DNA from: Asticcacaulis sp. YBE204
GTDB taxonomy: Bacteria; Pseudomonadota; Alphaproteobacteria; Caulobacterales; Caulobacteraceae
Assembly (NCBI RefSeq): GCF_000495855.1
Contig: NZ_AWGF01000010.1
Span: 1-64,000 of the forward strand
DNA: 64,000 nt
Direction: 5' to 3'
The translations under genes and the position numbers were made by a program. Of the stretch, positions 1-9,352 are shown piece by piece. Numbering within the stretch: the first letter of the stretch is position 1; every line of letters begins with the position of its first letter. Under the pieces are notes generated by a model, which had not been told where the DNA came from, did no database searches, and saw only the letters and a program-made list of their open reading frames with translations.

Positions 1-1
1 C

Positions 2-109
2 CGGGATTTTGAGGGAGTCCAATTCGATCTGCCCGAAACGGACGGAAGTCTTTCCTACCTCGATGCTATCGCAGCGTTGGAAGCCGCGCAAAATCGAGCG
101 ACTAGTTGA
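2..109 (+). CDS. C-terminal fragment of an unidentified protein
   Basis: An open frame enters from the left edge and stops with TGA at 107-109. The 35 residues (ending LDAIAALEAAQNRATS) have the mixed acidic and hydrophobic character of a soluble helical tail, unlike the other frames here. The protein starts outside the window and I do not recognise it. The overlapping small open frame at 9-197 looks like a shadow. Confidence is limited by the short length. Confidence 0.4.
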   Translation, partial: RDFEGVQFDLPETDGSLSYLDAIAALEAAQNRATS

Positions 110-280
110 CGGCATCTGCGATAGAAGCCAATTCGAAGTTGCAACCGATCTTAAGTCGTTAGGCTCAACGGTATGCGCAACCTTGCACTGTTTTTAGGGC
201 AAGTGCTTTATCTAAAAGCTGGAATACGGCACACATATTCGAGAAATGTTTTACCCTCTTCTTAGGGAGACCTGAGAATC

Positions 281-1792
281 GTGCCGTCCATTTTTGATAG
301 ACATAAACCGATCCGCAACAAATTGAAGACGCTGGAACCAACCGCGTTTCTGGATGTGGCATTGTCTCGTTTACATCAATTTGTCGGTGCCGAAGAAGAT
401 GCTCGGAAATGGAACGGTCAGTGGCCTTGGGTGATCATGCTGTTGGTCAGGTGGGCATTATATTATTCCGAGCCTGCGCTTGGACTAAAAGTCGTAAATC
501 AGGATGACTTCACGACCCTCCTCAACGATGCTTATCGCTTGAGCAACAATGGCTTAAAGCTAGAAGGGCAACTGGATGAAAATGTGGCACCAATCTTTAT
601 ACGTAGGTTGTACGGGTTCCAGATGCCGTACCAAGTCCAAACCTATCGACTACGTGGTAGCTCGGGTCGGCAGCTCATTCTTTTTCAGGAGATGGGCGCA
701 GCCTATGGTATGGACGAAATATTCATCAAGTTCTCCGGCCTCACGCTAAAGGAATATTTTGACATCTACCACGCGTGCCTGACCGCCGTCCTTGTAGGCG
801 ACTCTCAACGAATTTCGATAGCTTACTTTGGGCCGCAGTTTGCACGTGACAAACTTGAGTCTTTTTTTTCGCTACTATCGCTCGATTTGGATCAGGCGAA
901 GCGGTTCATCCGCGACAATACGCATCCAAAGTCTGACATCGAATTTCAGGTAAACGAGCACACGCCGCTTGAGCGGAGGCCATTCTTCAGATCCGGTCAC
1001 CGGTTCATCCCGTATTGCGGGCAATTGCTAAAATGCGCCTTTATGAACAATGTCTATGACCTGTTCAGGGAGAAAGACGATGAGTTCGCCGGCGATAGGT
1101 TTGGTCCTGTGTTTGAAGCTTACGTCGACAGGGGGCTTGTTTATGCGAAGCACGGTGATTTGTTGCGCGGCCCCCAAGTGCAGGCGCTGCTACCTTTAGG
1201 GTCAAAAGGTCCAGATTTTCTACTGCGTCATGAAAAAGATGCGGTTTTTATCGAAGCTAAATGCACTGAATTGCACCCAATTGCCCGTGTCATTCAAAGC
1301 CGCCAAACAATCCTGCGAAATACGCGCGATACAATCTTGAAAGCTGTGATTCAGATTATGACCGCCGCAGCTCATCTTCGGGCGAGCGGTGAGATTGCAG
1401 ACGACGTCGAAGTATATGGGATCGTAGTTACCTATAGAGATCACCTGATTGGTGGAGGCGAAGAATTTTGGGATAATGTCTGCGGAGATTATGTGACACA
1501 GGCCCTGAAAGAGGTGGGGTTAGAACCGTCAGTGAAGCCGGCATATATTCTGTATCTTAGTATTGATGATTTTGATTGGCTAATGGCTGCGGTACGTGAA
1601 ACGAGAATGTCCATTGCGTCGATCATTCGATCCATAGCAGACGCAGATGCAGACTTTTCAAGCAGATGCTTGGTTGCAGAAACTCACTTTACTAAAATTT
1701 TCGGAAAATATTATCAGCCAGACTACGTAATTAAGGCCTCAGAGGATTGCTTTGACGGTCTTGTTCAAAAGCTGGTGAAAAGTGGCCGTTAG
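281..1792 (+). CDS. Putative PD-(D/E)XK-like nuclease, 503 aa
   Basis: The start is GTG with an AGGGAGA ribosome-binding site about 10 nt upstream. The N-terminal ~300 residues match no family I recognise. Near residues 312-327 the sequence reads GPDFLL, then FIEAKC, so D312, E325 and K327 reproduce the D...ExK core of the PD-(D/E)XK nuclease fold. A helical stretch follows (ILKAVIQIMTAAAHL), as is common after that core. The gene is single on its strand and ends 14 nt before the convergent PIN gene. Its AT-richer composition, compared with the mutagenesis cassette nearby, suggests acquisition. I infer a DNA-cleaving role, possibly anti-phage; no substrate can be assigned, and a non-nuclease holdase-like variant cannot be excluded. 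Confidence 0.65.
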   Translation: MPSIFDRHKPIRNKLKTLEPTAFLDVALSRLHQFVGAEEDARKWNGQWPWVIMLLVRWALYYSEPALGLKVVNQDDFTTLLNDAYRLSNNGLKLEGQLDENVAPIFIRRLYGFQMPYQVQTYRLRGSSGRQLILFQEMGAAYGMDEIFIKFSGLTLKEYFDIYHACLTAVLVGDSQRISIAYFGPQFARDKLESFFSLLSLDLDQAKRFIRDNTHPKSDIEFQVNEHTPLERRPFFRSGHRFIPYCGQLLKCAFMNNVYDLFREKDDEFAGDRFGPVFEAYVDRGLVYAKHGDLLRGPQVQALLPLGSKGPDFLLRHEKDAVFIEAKCTELHPIARVIQSRQTILRNTRDTILKAVIQIMTAAAHLRASGEIADDVEVYGIVVTYRDHLIGGGEEFWDNVCGDYVTQALKEVGLEPSVKPAYILYLSIDDFDWLMAAVRETRMSIASIIRSIADADADFSSRCLVAETHFTKIFGKYYQPDYVIKASEDCFDGLVQKLVKSGR

Positions 1793-1806
1793 GCGACATT
1801 ATGTTT

Positions 1807-3702
1807 TTACCGTTCAGGACAGATCATTGAATAAAATGAATTGGGCAGGTGTTTTTCAACGCGCGGGTCCGACCATGATGTACTCTCCGAACCGACGCGA
1901 ACCGTAGTTTGACTGCGAACGGGTGCTAAGAGGTTTGTCGCCGTTATTTTAATACTGACATTAAATTCACGCGCAGTCGTTCCGAAAAAAGTGATCAGAA
2001 ATTGCTGCGGCACTCTCTCGTTTGCTCGAAACTCTTCGCAGATTAAACTTGCCGTTTTGTGACCGAACGAAGGTTTGACCTGCCAATAAAATCTAGTGGG
2101 ATCTCGTGGTGGGGAATTCCGGTGTAGGTTGGCGAGCGACAAAGCTGGTCCGCGCGCAGTGAAATCAAACCGATCTCCTTCATAGGGTGACGTTGGTCGT
2201 TCAGGAGGCTGTGGTAAGTCAAGGCTGCCGCGATATCGTTTAGCTTCGGCTTTGTCCTTCAGAAATGAAACGCCGTTGTCGACAGATAGTTCAAGGAGCA
2301 GCTTATGGGCTGTATGCGGGGAATTGTTGAACAGCCGGATTGGAAAAGTAATTGTGTTCAAATAAGTCGCCGCCGCCGTGTGAGCATCGTCGAAAAAGCC
2401 CCTGACGCGCGAGCGGTAGGTTTCGTAGCTGGCGTTGTAAGCGTCGATGTCAGTTTGGAAAAATCCGTTATTAATTAGCCCTTTGAACCCCTGAGCTTCA
2501 TTGCGTTTCGATGGCAAATAGGCTTGAGGATTATCCCTTATAACGTTCAGGGCAAGGTCGGCGGCGAACTCAGGCGCGAGGGGCGCCAGTTCAGGCACCA
2601 ACCAATTGATTTCGGTTGGATGTTCGACTTCGATAATCGGTCTTTCGGATTTTAGTTGATTGAGTTGAAAGGTTAATTCGTTCAGCTTTTGAGCTTCAAT
2701 GTCAGGTTCTTCCTTTAGGCGCCATTCGACAAGGGGTTCGATTACGTCGTGGATGTGCCCCATGTCGTAAGCGGTGAGGCGAGGGCCAGAATCGTCCGAC
2801 ATCAGCTTACAGGGACCGCGAGCCAAACCTTCAATGAAGGACGCGACCAGCCGATCATCGTTGTTCGATAGATCGAGTCCTTCGAATTTAGCTGCCTGCT
2901 TTGCACCACTCACAAATCGAAGGGTCAACTTGGGATTTTTCGCGCGTAGTTCAAGTGCTCCGTTCGCCGTTCGCGGTGCCTCGTTTATTCGCTTCAGGGC
3001 TGCCCTAGCCCGGTCCCTGCGTCGGCGGACCGAGCTATTTTTGTGGTTGTCGAGTTCTTCAACGACAACCTTTGCCACTATAATTTCTAGCCAGGTAACG
3101 CCAGGCAGTACGTCGTGCCATGGAAGATCCTTTAGGTCTCGATATTGAAGGAAAAGGTTTGTGTCGACGAAAACCGACATCTGGGGGCCGTCTTGGGGTG
3201 GTAGCGGCACAGGACTAGCCAGGGGTTCCAAGTCTAGGCCAGCTTTGCGAAAAACCCGCTTTAACCGTTGCGACGCATCAGTAGATGCAGCCGTCTCAGC
3301 CCTCATCACACCGTCGGCAAGAATGGATGCAACGTGACCGTCATCAAGGTTGCCCTGCCTGTGAAATGGTTCGTAGTATCGATATAATTCGTTACGGACG
3401 AACCCTATGGAATCTCGCAACGTTAATTGGTAAACGTCCCGGATCGTCAAAAGATCACCCTCTTTCAATGAGGGGATATGGTCAGTCATTTCGGTTGAAA
3501 GCGCCTCATAGATTTCATCAGCGCGCTCAAGAATTTCAACTGACGTGATATCCTTTGCAGTATTTGCAGTTATCACATCGTTTCTGTAATCGGCCACTTG
3601 AAGCAATTGGCCTAGTTTTGCCCGAATTTTAATGTTGCGTTTTAAATTTATCGCGTTTGCAGCGTCGCGAAAATTAGTAATTATATATTGGATCTTGGGC
3701 AT
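1807..3702 (-). CDS. PIN-domain protein (DUF4935-like), 631 aa
   Basis: Residues 175-330 form a PIN ribonuclease-like domain: FVDTNLF with D180 on the first strand, VVVEELDNHK (E215/E216) as the second acidic site, NNDDRLVA and LMSDDSGP supplying the remaining acids. PIN domains cleave RNA with one or two metal ions held by these acids. Large proteins with an internal PIN domain of this layout are usually filed as DUF4935. The ~170 residues before and ~290 after are unassigned. No antitoxin-like small gene is adjacent, so a classical VapC role is unlikely. The gene is convergent with the nuclease-like gene and sits 73 nt upstream (in transcription order) of the HEPN-like gene's end. An RNA-targeting defence or stress role is inference. 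Confidence 0.7.
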   Translation of the reverse strand: MPKIQYIITNFRDAANAINLKRNIKIRAKLGQLLQVADYRNDVITANTAKDITSVEILERADEIYEALSTEMTDHIPSLKEGDLLTIRDVYQLTLRDSIGFVRNELYRYYEPFHRQGNLDDGHVASILADGVMRAETAASTDASQRLKRVFRKAGLDLEPLASPVPLPPQDGPQMSVFVDTNLFLQYRDLKDLPWHDVLPGVTWLEIIVAKVVVEELDNHKNSSVRRRRDRARAALKRINEAPRTANGALELRAKNPKLTLRFVSGAKQAAKFEGLDLSNNDDRLVASFIEGLARGPCKLMSDDSGPRLTAYDMGHIHDVIEPLVEWRLKEEPDIEAQKLNELTFQLNQLKSERPIIEVEHPTEINWLVPELAPLAPEFAADLALNVIRDNPQAYLPSKRNEAQGFKGLINNGFFQTDIDAYNASYETYRSRVRGFFDDAHTAAATYLNTITFPIRLFNNSPHTAHKLLLELSVDNGVSFLKDKAEAKRYRGSLDLPQPPERPTSPYEGDRFDFTARGPALSLANLHRNSPPRDPTRFYWQVKPSFGHKTASLICEEFRANERVPQQFLITFFGTTAREFNVSIKITATNLLAPVRSQTTVRVGSESTSWSDPRVEKHLPNSFYSMICPER

Positions 3703-3775
3703 AATGGTGTGGTGTCTCGAAGTATGATTAAAAGTAATGGCTGGTTATACATTTATTCCTTGCTAGTGTGATAAC

Positions 3776-4579
3776 TTAATAATTGACTACGCTAAGAAGT
3801 TCCTCGTTTTTCATTCGAACGAAAGCCGATTGTGCGTCGACCAGCGCTCGATATCGGGCGTAGGCCTCAACGATATGATCATACTGCTTTCTCAATTCCG
3901 GTAGAAAGTCCGAAATTAGCAACGGGGCGTCACCGCCTATACCGATACAGGTTTTGCCAGTGAGGGGATGCTTTACCCTTTTTGCGGTCGAAGTAATGCC
4001 GAGTTCAATTCGCTGTGGGAATTGGTGCATAAACTTGTTTCTGAAATTATGCGTCGCCGCCCGATGCGCCGGACCGGCGATGGGATCTAAGGCCTGTCTG
4101 AACCGAGTGTAAGATTTCTTCCAGGGCTTACCAGCTTTGTCAGCGTGTAATTGCTGTATCTTGTCATCTTCGGGAAGATCGTCAATCCAGGCTGCGACCT
4201 TGTTCCTATTCGCCTCGTGGCAGAGATGCGCTGACGCAAACAAGAAGCGGTTTTGAATCACGTAGGGCGCGGTTAGGGCCGCATTGGCTATTGGTTCGAC
4301 AAATTCGACGATCGCATGAAATTTTTCTGAAATCTCCAGTGGCAAGATGACGGTTTCCCATGCTTCGAGATTATCAATGTACCGGCGAAACTGGTTTCCG
4401 GCATTTGACAGTTCCATCGAAAACCCATCGACCATCTCGTTGTAAGGGATGAAGGCGGGATGGAGTTTCGATGGGAGATCAATCCAGCCATACGGTAACG
4501 GCGGTAGAATGCGGCCTGCGTGTGATCGCGCGCGAATGAACTTCTGAAAAAGATCTATCGAAAGTTGGTCGTAGTTCAT
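3776..4579 (-). CDS. HEPN-like protein of unknown role, 267 aa
   Basis: The start at 4579 (MNYDQL) is chosen because a purine-rich AAGGGGGGGGGA lies directly upstream; the frame is open 114 nt further into the end of dnaE2, but no signal supports that. Around residue 185 the sequence HNFRNKFMHQF contains an R-N-x3-H motif inside a helical context, the hallmark of HEPN nucleases, and LCHEANRNK occurs earlier. The layout recalls the Cthe_2314-type HEPN group, but I assign it only tentatively. It lies 49 nt downstream of dnaE2 on the same strand, so it may be co-transcribed with the SOS cassette. An RNase function is inferred from the motif alone. Confidence 0.6.
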   Translation of the reverse strand: MNYDQLSIDLFQKFIRARSHAGRILPPLPYGWIDLPSKLHPAFIPYNEMVDGFSMELSNAGNQFRRYIDNLEAWETVILPLEISEKFHAIVEFVEPIANAALTAPYVIQNRFLFASAHLCHEANRNKVAAWIDDLPEDDKIQQLHADKAGKPWKKSYTRFRQALDPIAGPAHRAATHNFRNKFMHQFPQRIELGITSTAKRVKHPLTGKTCIGIGGDAPLLISDFLPELRKQYDHIVEAYARYRALVDAQSAFVRMKNEELLSVVNY

Positions 4580-4628
4580 TCCCCCCCCCTTGGTTGCGTC
4601 GGATATTGCAGAATTCTTAGGTGATCGC

Positions 4629-7600
4629 CTAGTGGAAGTTTCGAGATTTGCTAAACGACTGCGATCCACGCCGGTCGCTGCCTTTTGGCCCACTAGAGAA
4701 TTCGTCCGCTCGACTGAGGCGGGGGTGTAACGGCCCTTCCATGCAGTCTATCTGGGATAGTTCCGGCGTCAGGTCGTGCAGGCTCCGGGCAATGAGGTGA
4801 ACGACCTCGCCCTCTCGCTGGATAGTGCCGGACACTTGAAGGAAGCTTGCGCCCATAATTATGCGCCGATGCAGATCGAAAACTTTGGGCCAGACGATGA
4901 CGTTGATAACGCCGGTTTCGTCCTCCATGGTGATGAACACGACGCCTGAAGCCGACCCTGGACGTTGGCGCACGAGAACGATGCCGGCCACTACCGCGTA
5001 TTTTTCGTCTTTTTGATTATTGCCATCCGCACACGACAGAATTCTCCGTTCCGACAGGGCGGGGCGCAGGAAGGAAACCGGATGAGCGCGTAGGCTCAGG
5101 CCCAAGTGGTTGTAGTCCTGAACCACTTCGCCTCCCTTGGTCATGGCCTTGAGTTGAACCGGCGCTTCTTCGAATTCAGGGATATATTCGTCGTGTTGGG
5201 CGCGCGCCGCGGCCGCGAATAGCGGAAGTTCTTCGTCTCTGAGGCCCTTAATGGCCCACAACGCATCCCGCCGTGACAGACCGAGCGCACGGAAGACATC
5301 ACCGTCGGCGAAGGTAGTGAGGATAGTGATGGGAAGTTTGGCCCGACGCCAGACATCGTCGACGGTGGTGAAGGGTGTGTTCATGCGACTGGCGACCAAT
5401 GTCGCGGCCTGAGCGTTCTGCATACTTTTGATATTGCGGAAGCCCAGCCGGACGGCGAACCGGTCTTCGTTCTCGGTTGGCTCCAGCGTGTTGTCCCATC
5501 GCGACGCATTGATGCAGACCGGCCGAATTTCAACGCCGTGTTCTCGGGCATCTCTGACGATCTGCGCCGGCTGGTAGAACCCCATGGGGAGGCTGTTCAA
5601 AAGCGCTGCGCAGAACACATCGGGGTGCCAGCATTTGAGCCAGCAAGAGGCATAGGTGATCAGAGCGAAACTCGCGGCGTGGCTCTCAGGGAAACCGTAG
5701 GCGCCGAACCCCTCTAACTGGCCAAAGGTCTGTTCGGCGAAGTCAAGATCGTAGCCATTGGCCAACATGCCGTTGATCAGCTTTTCCTTGAATTTCGAGA
5801 CGCCGCCGGTGTGTTTAAAGGTGGCCATCGCGCGTCTGAGCTGGTCGGCTTCGCCGGGGGTGAAGTTGGCGCAGACGACAGCCACCTTCATGGCCTGTTC
5901 TTGGAACAACGGCACACCGAGGGTTTTGCCGAGAACCTTTTCCAGTTCCGGCGACGGGTACTCGACCTTTTCCTTGCCTTCCCGGCGACGCAGATAGGGG
6001 TGGACCATATCTCCCTGGATCGGCCCGGGTCGAACAATAGCCACCTCAATGACGAGGTCGTAAAAGCTCCGTGGCTTCAGGCGCGGCAGCATGTTCATCT
6101 GCGCCCGGCTTTCGATCTGGAAGGTACCGAGCGTATCGGCCTTCCGGATCATGGCATAGGTCCGGGGGTCTTCCGCCGGGATGCTGGCCATGTTCAGGTC
6201 GATGTCTTTGGCCTTACAAAGAAGGTCGAGCGCTTTTTGGACACAGGTCAGCATGCCCAATGCGAGGATATCTACCTTCATAAATTTTAGAGCGTCGATA
6301 TCATCCTTGTCCCATTCGACTACCTGCCGGTCTTCCATGGCGGCGGGCTCGATCGGGACCATTTCGTCCAGCCGGTCCTGAGTGAGGACGAAACCGCCCG
6401 GATGCTGGGACAGATGGCGCGGCGCGCCTTCCAGTTCCTGAGCCAGTTGGATCGTAAGCTTAACGCGCCGGTCGTTCAAATTAATGCCGAGGCCCTGCGT
6501 GTGTTTGGCCTCCAAGCCTTCGCTCGACCAGCCCCAAACCTGAGACGTCAAGGTTTCAATCAGGTCACGCGGTAAACCCAATGCCTTGCCAACATCATTG
6601 ATAGCGCCTTTGGTGCGATAGCGGGAGACGACACAGCAGAGCGCCGCGCGGTCGCGGGCATAGGTCTCATAGATCCACTGGATGACCTCTTCTCGGCGCT
6701 CGTGTTCAAAATCAATATCGATATCAGGAGGTTCATTCCTTTCTGCGCTGATGAACCGCTCGAATAGAAGGTCGTTTCGCTCCGGGTCAATCGAGGTAAC
6801 GCCAAGTACGTAGCAGACCGCGCTGTTGGCGGCGGAGCCTCGACCTTGGCAGAGGATACCCTGACTGCGGGCATAGCGGACGATCGCGTGGACGGTGAGA
6901 AAATAGGGGGCGTATTCCAGGTCTTCGATCAGCTTCAGTTCATGCCGCAGGCTATCCATAACTTTTTCCGGCACACCCTCCGGATAGCGCTGGCGAGCAC
7001 CCTGCCATGTGTACCGCTTCAGCGCTTCAATCGCCGACATGTCCGTCAGCACCTTTTCCTCGGGGTATTGATAGACAAGTTCTGACATCGAGAATTTGCA
7101 ACGGTCGACGATTTCCAGCGTCCGGCGCAGAGCCGCGGCATAGCCGGGGAACAGGCGCGTCATTTCTTCGGGCGGCTTCAGGTATCTGTCCGCAAAACGC
7201 TCCCGGTTAAAGCCCACATCATCGATGGTAGTCTTGTTCCGGATGCAACTGAGGACATCCTGAAGCTTCCGGCGGCTCCGATCATGAAACAGAACGTCGT
7301 TGGTGACGACGGTATCGACGCCGGCGCGGCTGGCGAGGTTTGATAGGTCCAGCAGCCTTACCTGATCATTTTGCCGGCGACGTAGTGTTAGCGCCATATA
7401 GGCGCGATCGCCAAAGATAGACTTCATTTTGCGCAGATTGGCAGCCGTGATCTCGTCGGGGGCATCAGGCACCAGCACCGCAATCAAGCCCTCATTCCAA
7501 AGGCGCACATCGTCCCATGTCAGGTCGCACGCCCCTTTGCCTGCGCGGCTTTTGCCAATCGTGAGCAAACGGCACATGCGGCCGTACCCCGCCCGATCAA

Positions 7601-7838
7601 TCGGGTAGACGAGGAGGGAGGAACCGTCCCGCAGATCGAGCCGGCAACCCACAATTAGCCGGATACCGTGGGCCTGGGCTGCGACGTGAGCCCGTACGAT
7701 GCCGGCGACGCTATGTCTATCGGCCACCCCCAGCGCTTCGATACCGAGGGCTTTGGCTGTGGCGAACAACTCATCAGCCGAAGACGCGCCGCGGAGGAAC
7801 GAGAAATGCGTTGTCACCTGAAGCTCAGCATATTTCAT
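4629..7838 (-). CDS. dnaE2: Error-prone DNA polymerase DnaE2 (ImuC), 1069 aa
   Basis: This is a C-family polymerase of the DnaE2 type, which carries out translesion synthesis with ImuA and ImuB after DNA damage. The N-terminus (TTHFSFLRGASSADEL, GVADRHSVAG) is a PHP domain. The palm carries the catalytic PDIDIDFEH signature near residue 370, followed by a helix-hairpin-helix region and an OB fold near the C-terminus (GVVFITMEDETGVINVIVWP). The length is normal for DnaE2 and shorter than replicative DnaE. The start at 7838 overlaps the imuB stop as ATGA, so translation is coupled; the upstream extension to 7862 is rejected. The downstream neighbour is the HEPN-like gene. Confidence 0.96.
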   Translation of the reverse strand: MKYAELQVTTHFSFLRGASSADELFATAKALGIEALGVADRHSVAGIVRAHVAAQAHGIRLIVGCRLDLRDGSSLLVYPIDRAGYGRMCRLLTIGKSRAGKGACDLTWDDVRLWNEGLIAVLVPDAPDEITAANLRKMKSIFGDRAYMALTLRRRQNDQVRLLDLSNLASRAGVDTVVTNDVLFHDRSRRKLQDVLSCIRNKTTIDDVGFNRERFADRYLKPPEEMTRLFPGYAAALRRTLEIVDRCKFSMSELVYQYPEEKVLTDMSAIEALKRYTWQGARQRYPEGVPEKVMDSLRHELKLIEDLEYAPYFLTVHAIVRYARSQGILCQGRGSAANSAVCYVLGVTSIDPERNDLLFERFISAERNEPPDIDIDFEHERREEVIQWIYETYARDRAALCCVVSRYRTKGAINDVGKALGLPRDLIETLTSQVWGWSSEGLEAKHTQGLGINLNDRRVKLTIQLAQELEGAPRHLSQHPGGFVLTQDRLDEMVPIEPAAMEDRQVVEWDKDDIDALKFMKVDILALGMLTCVQKALDLLCKAKDIDLNMASIPAEDPRTYAMIRKADTLGTFQIESRAQMNMLPRLKPRSFYDLVIEVAIVRPGPIQGDMVHPYLRRREGKEKVEYPSPELEKVLGKTLGVPLFQEQAMKVAVVCANFTPGEADQLRRAMATFKHTGGVSKFKEKLINGMLANGYDLDFAEQTFGQLEGFGAYGFPESHAASFALITYASCWLKCWHPDVFCAALLNSLPMGFYQPAQIVRDAREHGVEIRPVCINASRWDNTLEPTENEDRFAVRLGFRNIKSMQNAQAATLVASRMNTPFTTVDDVWRRAKLPITILTTFADGDVFRALGLSRRDALWAIKGLRDEELPLFAAAARAQHDEYIPEFEEAPVQLKAMTKGGEVVQDYNHLGLSLRAHPVSFLRPALSERRILSCADGNNQKDEKYAVVAGIVLVRQRPGSASGVVFITMEDETGVINVIVWPKVFDLHRRIIMGASFLQVSGTIQREGEVVHLIARSLHDLTPELSQIDCMEGPLHPRLSRADEFSSGPKGSDRRGSQSFSKSRNFH

Positions 7839-9352
7839 GCGAACAGGCCGTGCATATACCACCCTTGTTTGCCGGTATCGTCGAACTCGCCGTCACCGTC
7901 ACGAAAGACCCAGTACCTTTTACCGGTTTCGTCCACGAGGTAGAAATAGTCACGAACGCTTTCCAGTTCAGGATCGCGCTTCCACCACTCTCCGAACACC
8001 CGTTCAGGGCCATCGGCCTGCACAACGCGCCGACGCTGGCCGCGCCATTTGAACGTACGCGGTGGGCTATCCGGCAAGAGGGCCATAACCTCAATAGTTT
8101 CCGGCCGGGGGAGGAGGCGCGTCGGTCGCTTCCAATCATTCGACCACGGCGTCTTGACTTCAGTTTCCGGCGCGACCCATTGCACGCTGCGTTCCGGCAG
8201 ATCGGACGCCGCCGGGCAGGGCCGGTCTATCGCCTTCTCACCAAGGCGGTTCGAGAGGATGTCGACCAAGGAACCAATCTCCGGCGTCTCTGCACCGATG
8301 AGGCCCGAAGCGAATTGCCGCGCTTCGAGTGGTTCCGCCAAGGTGGCCGACAGCGTAATGATCTCGATACCGAAGCCGGGGTTTATGGCATTGAATTTGT
8401 CTCCGACGAGCCGCATCAGTTGCTTGACGTCCCGCACGGGGCGAGCGGTGGCGATGCGTACACTTTCGATTTGATTGTCGACGCGGTGAAATAAGAGGTC
8501 CGCCAGACGCACGCCGAGCCCCGCCACTTCCAACGCGTCGCACAATTGGCCCAGCAGTTTGAGCGTATACCGACGAATGGTCTCGTCCGCCGATATCGGT
8601 TCGGCGAACACGCGCTGAACGCTGATCGTTTCCGGTTCGCGTGCGGCTTCAATCGGTTCGCGATCCTTGCCAAAAGCCTGATCCAGCCGACGGCCCAATT
8701 CCGGCCCGAAGCGCAGGATTAACGGCGCACGCGGTTGGTGGGCGATGTCGCGGATACGATCAAAGCCAAGGGTACGCAGGCTATCGACCAGTTTTTCCGG
8801 CAGCCGCAAGGCGGCAATGGGCAGATCGAGGAGTGTGGTTTCGGTTTCGCCGGCGGGGATGATGCCGCCAAACCGACCACCGAACCGGGCCAGCGCATGA
8901 GCACCACCCCACGTATCGGCGAGGGAGCCGATCGCCGTAAGGCCCGTTTCCTCCAGCCGTTGTAGAATGGTGTTCAACATGTTCGCCTCGCCGCCATGCA
9001 AATGGTCGGCGCCGGTGGTGTCGATCACTAGCCCATCAGGCGCGTCGGCGGCCACGATGGGGGACATGCGAAGTGCCCATATAGCCAGACGCTCCAGCGC
9101 GCGAGTATCCTCGACTGGATCGGCATCCATGAGAAAGAGGTCGTTGTAAAGCGCCTGGGCCTTCGTCACCGGCATGCCAGGCCGAACGCCCATTTTCAAA
9201 GCGAGGTCATCGACCGCGGTCACGATGCGCTTGCCGCGTTCAACGCCTTTCAGAACGAGTGGCACCTCACGCCCGGGCGCGCCAGATCCCGGTGTCCGGC
9301 GAAGCCGCTCCGTCGCCCAGAACGGCAGGTAAAGAGACAAGACCCTGCTCAT
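7835..9352 (-). CDS. imuB: ImuB, inactive Y-family polymerase adaptor, 505 aa
   Basis: ImuB belongs to the Y-family polymerase fold but lacks the catalytic acids; it bridges ImuA, DnaE2 and the sliding clamp. The N-terminus (SRVLSLYLPFWATERLRR) lacks the first metal-binding Asp found in DinB, and the palm reads VIDTTGADHLHGGE where an active enzyme would have a Ser-x-Asp-Glu type motif. The little-finger region lies around residues 240-340. The C-terminal tail continues to residue 505. Its start lies inside the end of imuA (86-nt overlap) and its stop overlaps the dnaE2 start by ATGA, indicating one translationally coupled operon. Confidence 0.95.
   Translation of the reverse strand: MSRVLSLYLPFWATERLRRTPGSGAPGREVPLVLKGVERGKRIVTAVDDLALKMGVRPGMPVTKAQALYNDLFLMDADPVEDTRALERLAIWALRMSPIVAADAPDGLVIDTTGADHLHGGEANMLNTILQRLEETGLTAIGSLADTWGGAHALARFGGRFGGIIPAGETETTLLDLPIAALRLPEKLVDSLRTLGFDRIRDIAHQPRAPLILRFGPELGRRLDQAFGKDREPIEAAREPETISVQRVFAEPISADETIRRYTLKLLGQLCDALEVAGLGVRLADLLFHRVDNQIESVRIATARPVRDVKQLMRLVGDKFNAINPGFGIEIITLSATLAEPLEARQFASGLIGAETPEIGSLVDILSNRLGEKAIDRPCPAASDLPERSVQWVAPETEVKTPWSNDWKRPTRLLPRPETIEVMALLPDSPPRTFKWRGQRRRVVQADGPERVFGEWWKRDPELESVRDYFYLVDETGKRYWVFRDGDGEFDDTGKQGWYMHGLFA

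Noticed and set aside
4579-4600. Run of nine C near the HEPN-like gene start as a phase-variable tract
   Set aside because: It lies upstream of the start codon as part of the purine-rich ribosome-binding region on the - strand; changes in length would not shift the frame, so phase variation by frameshift is not supported.
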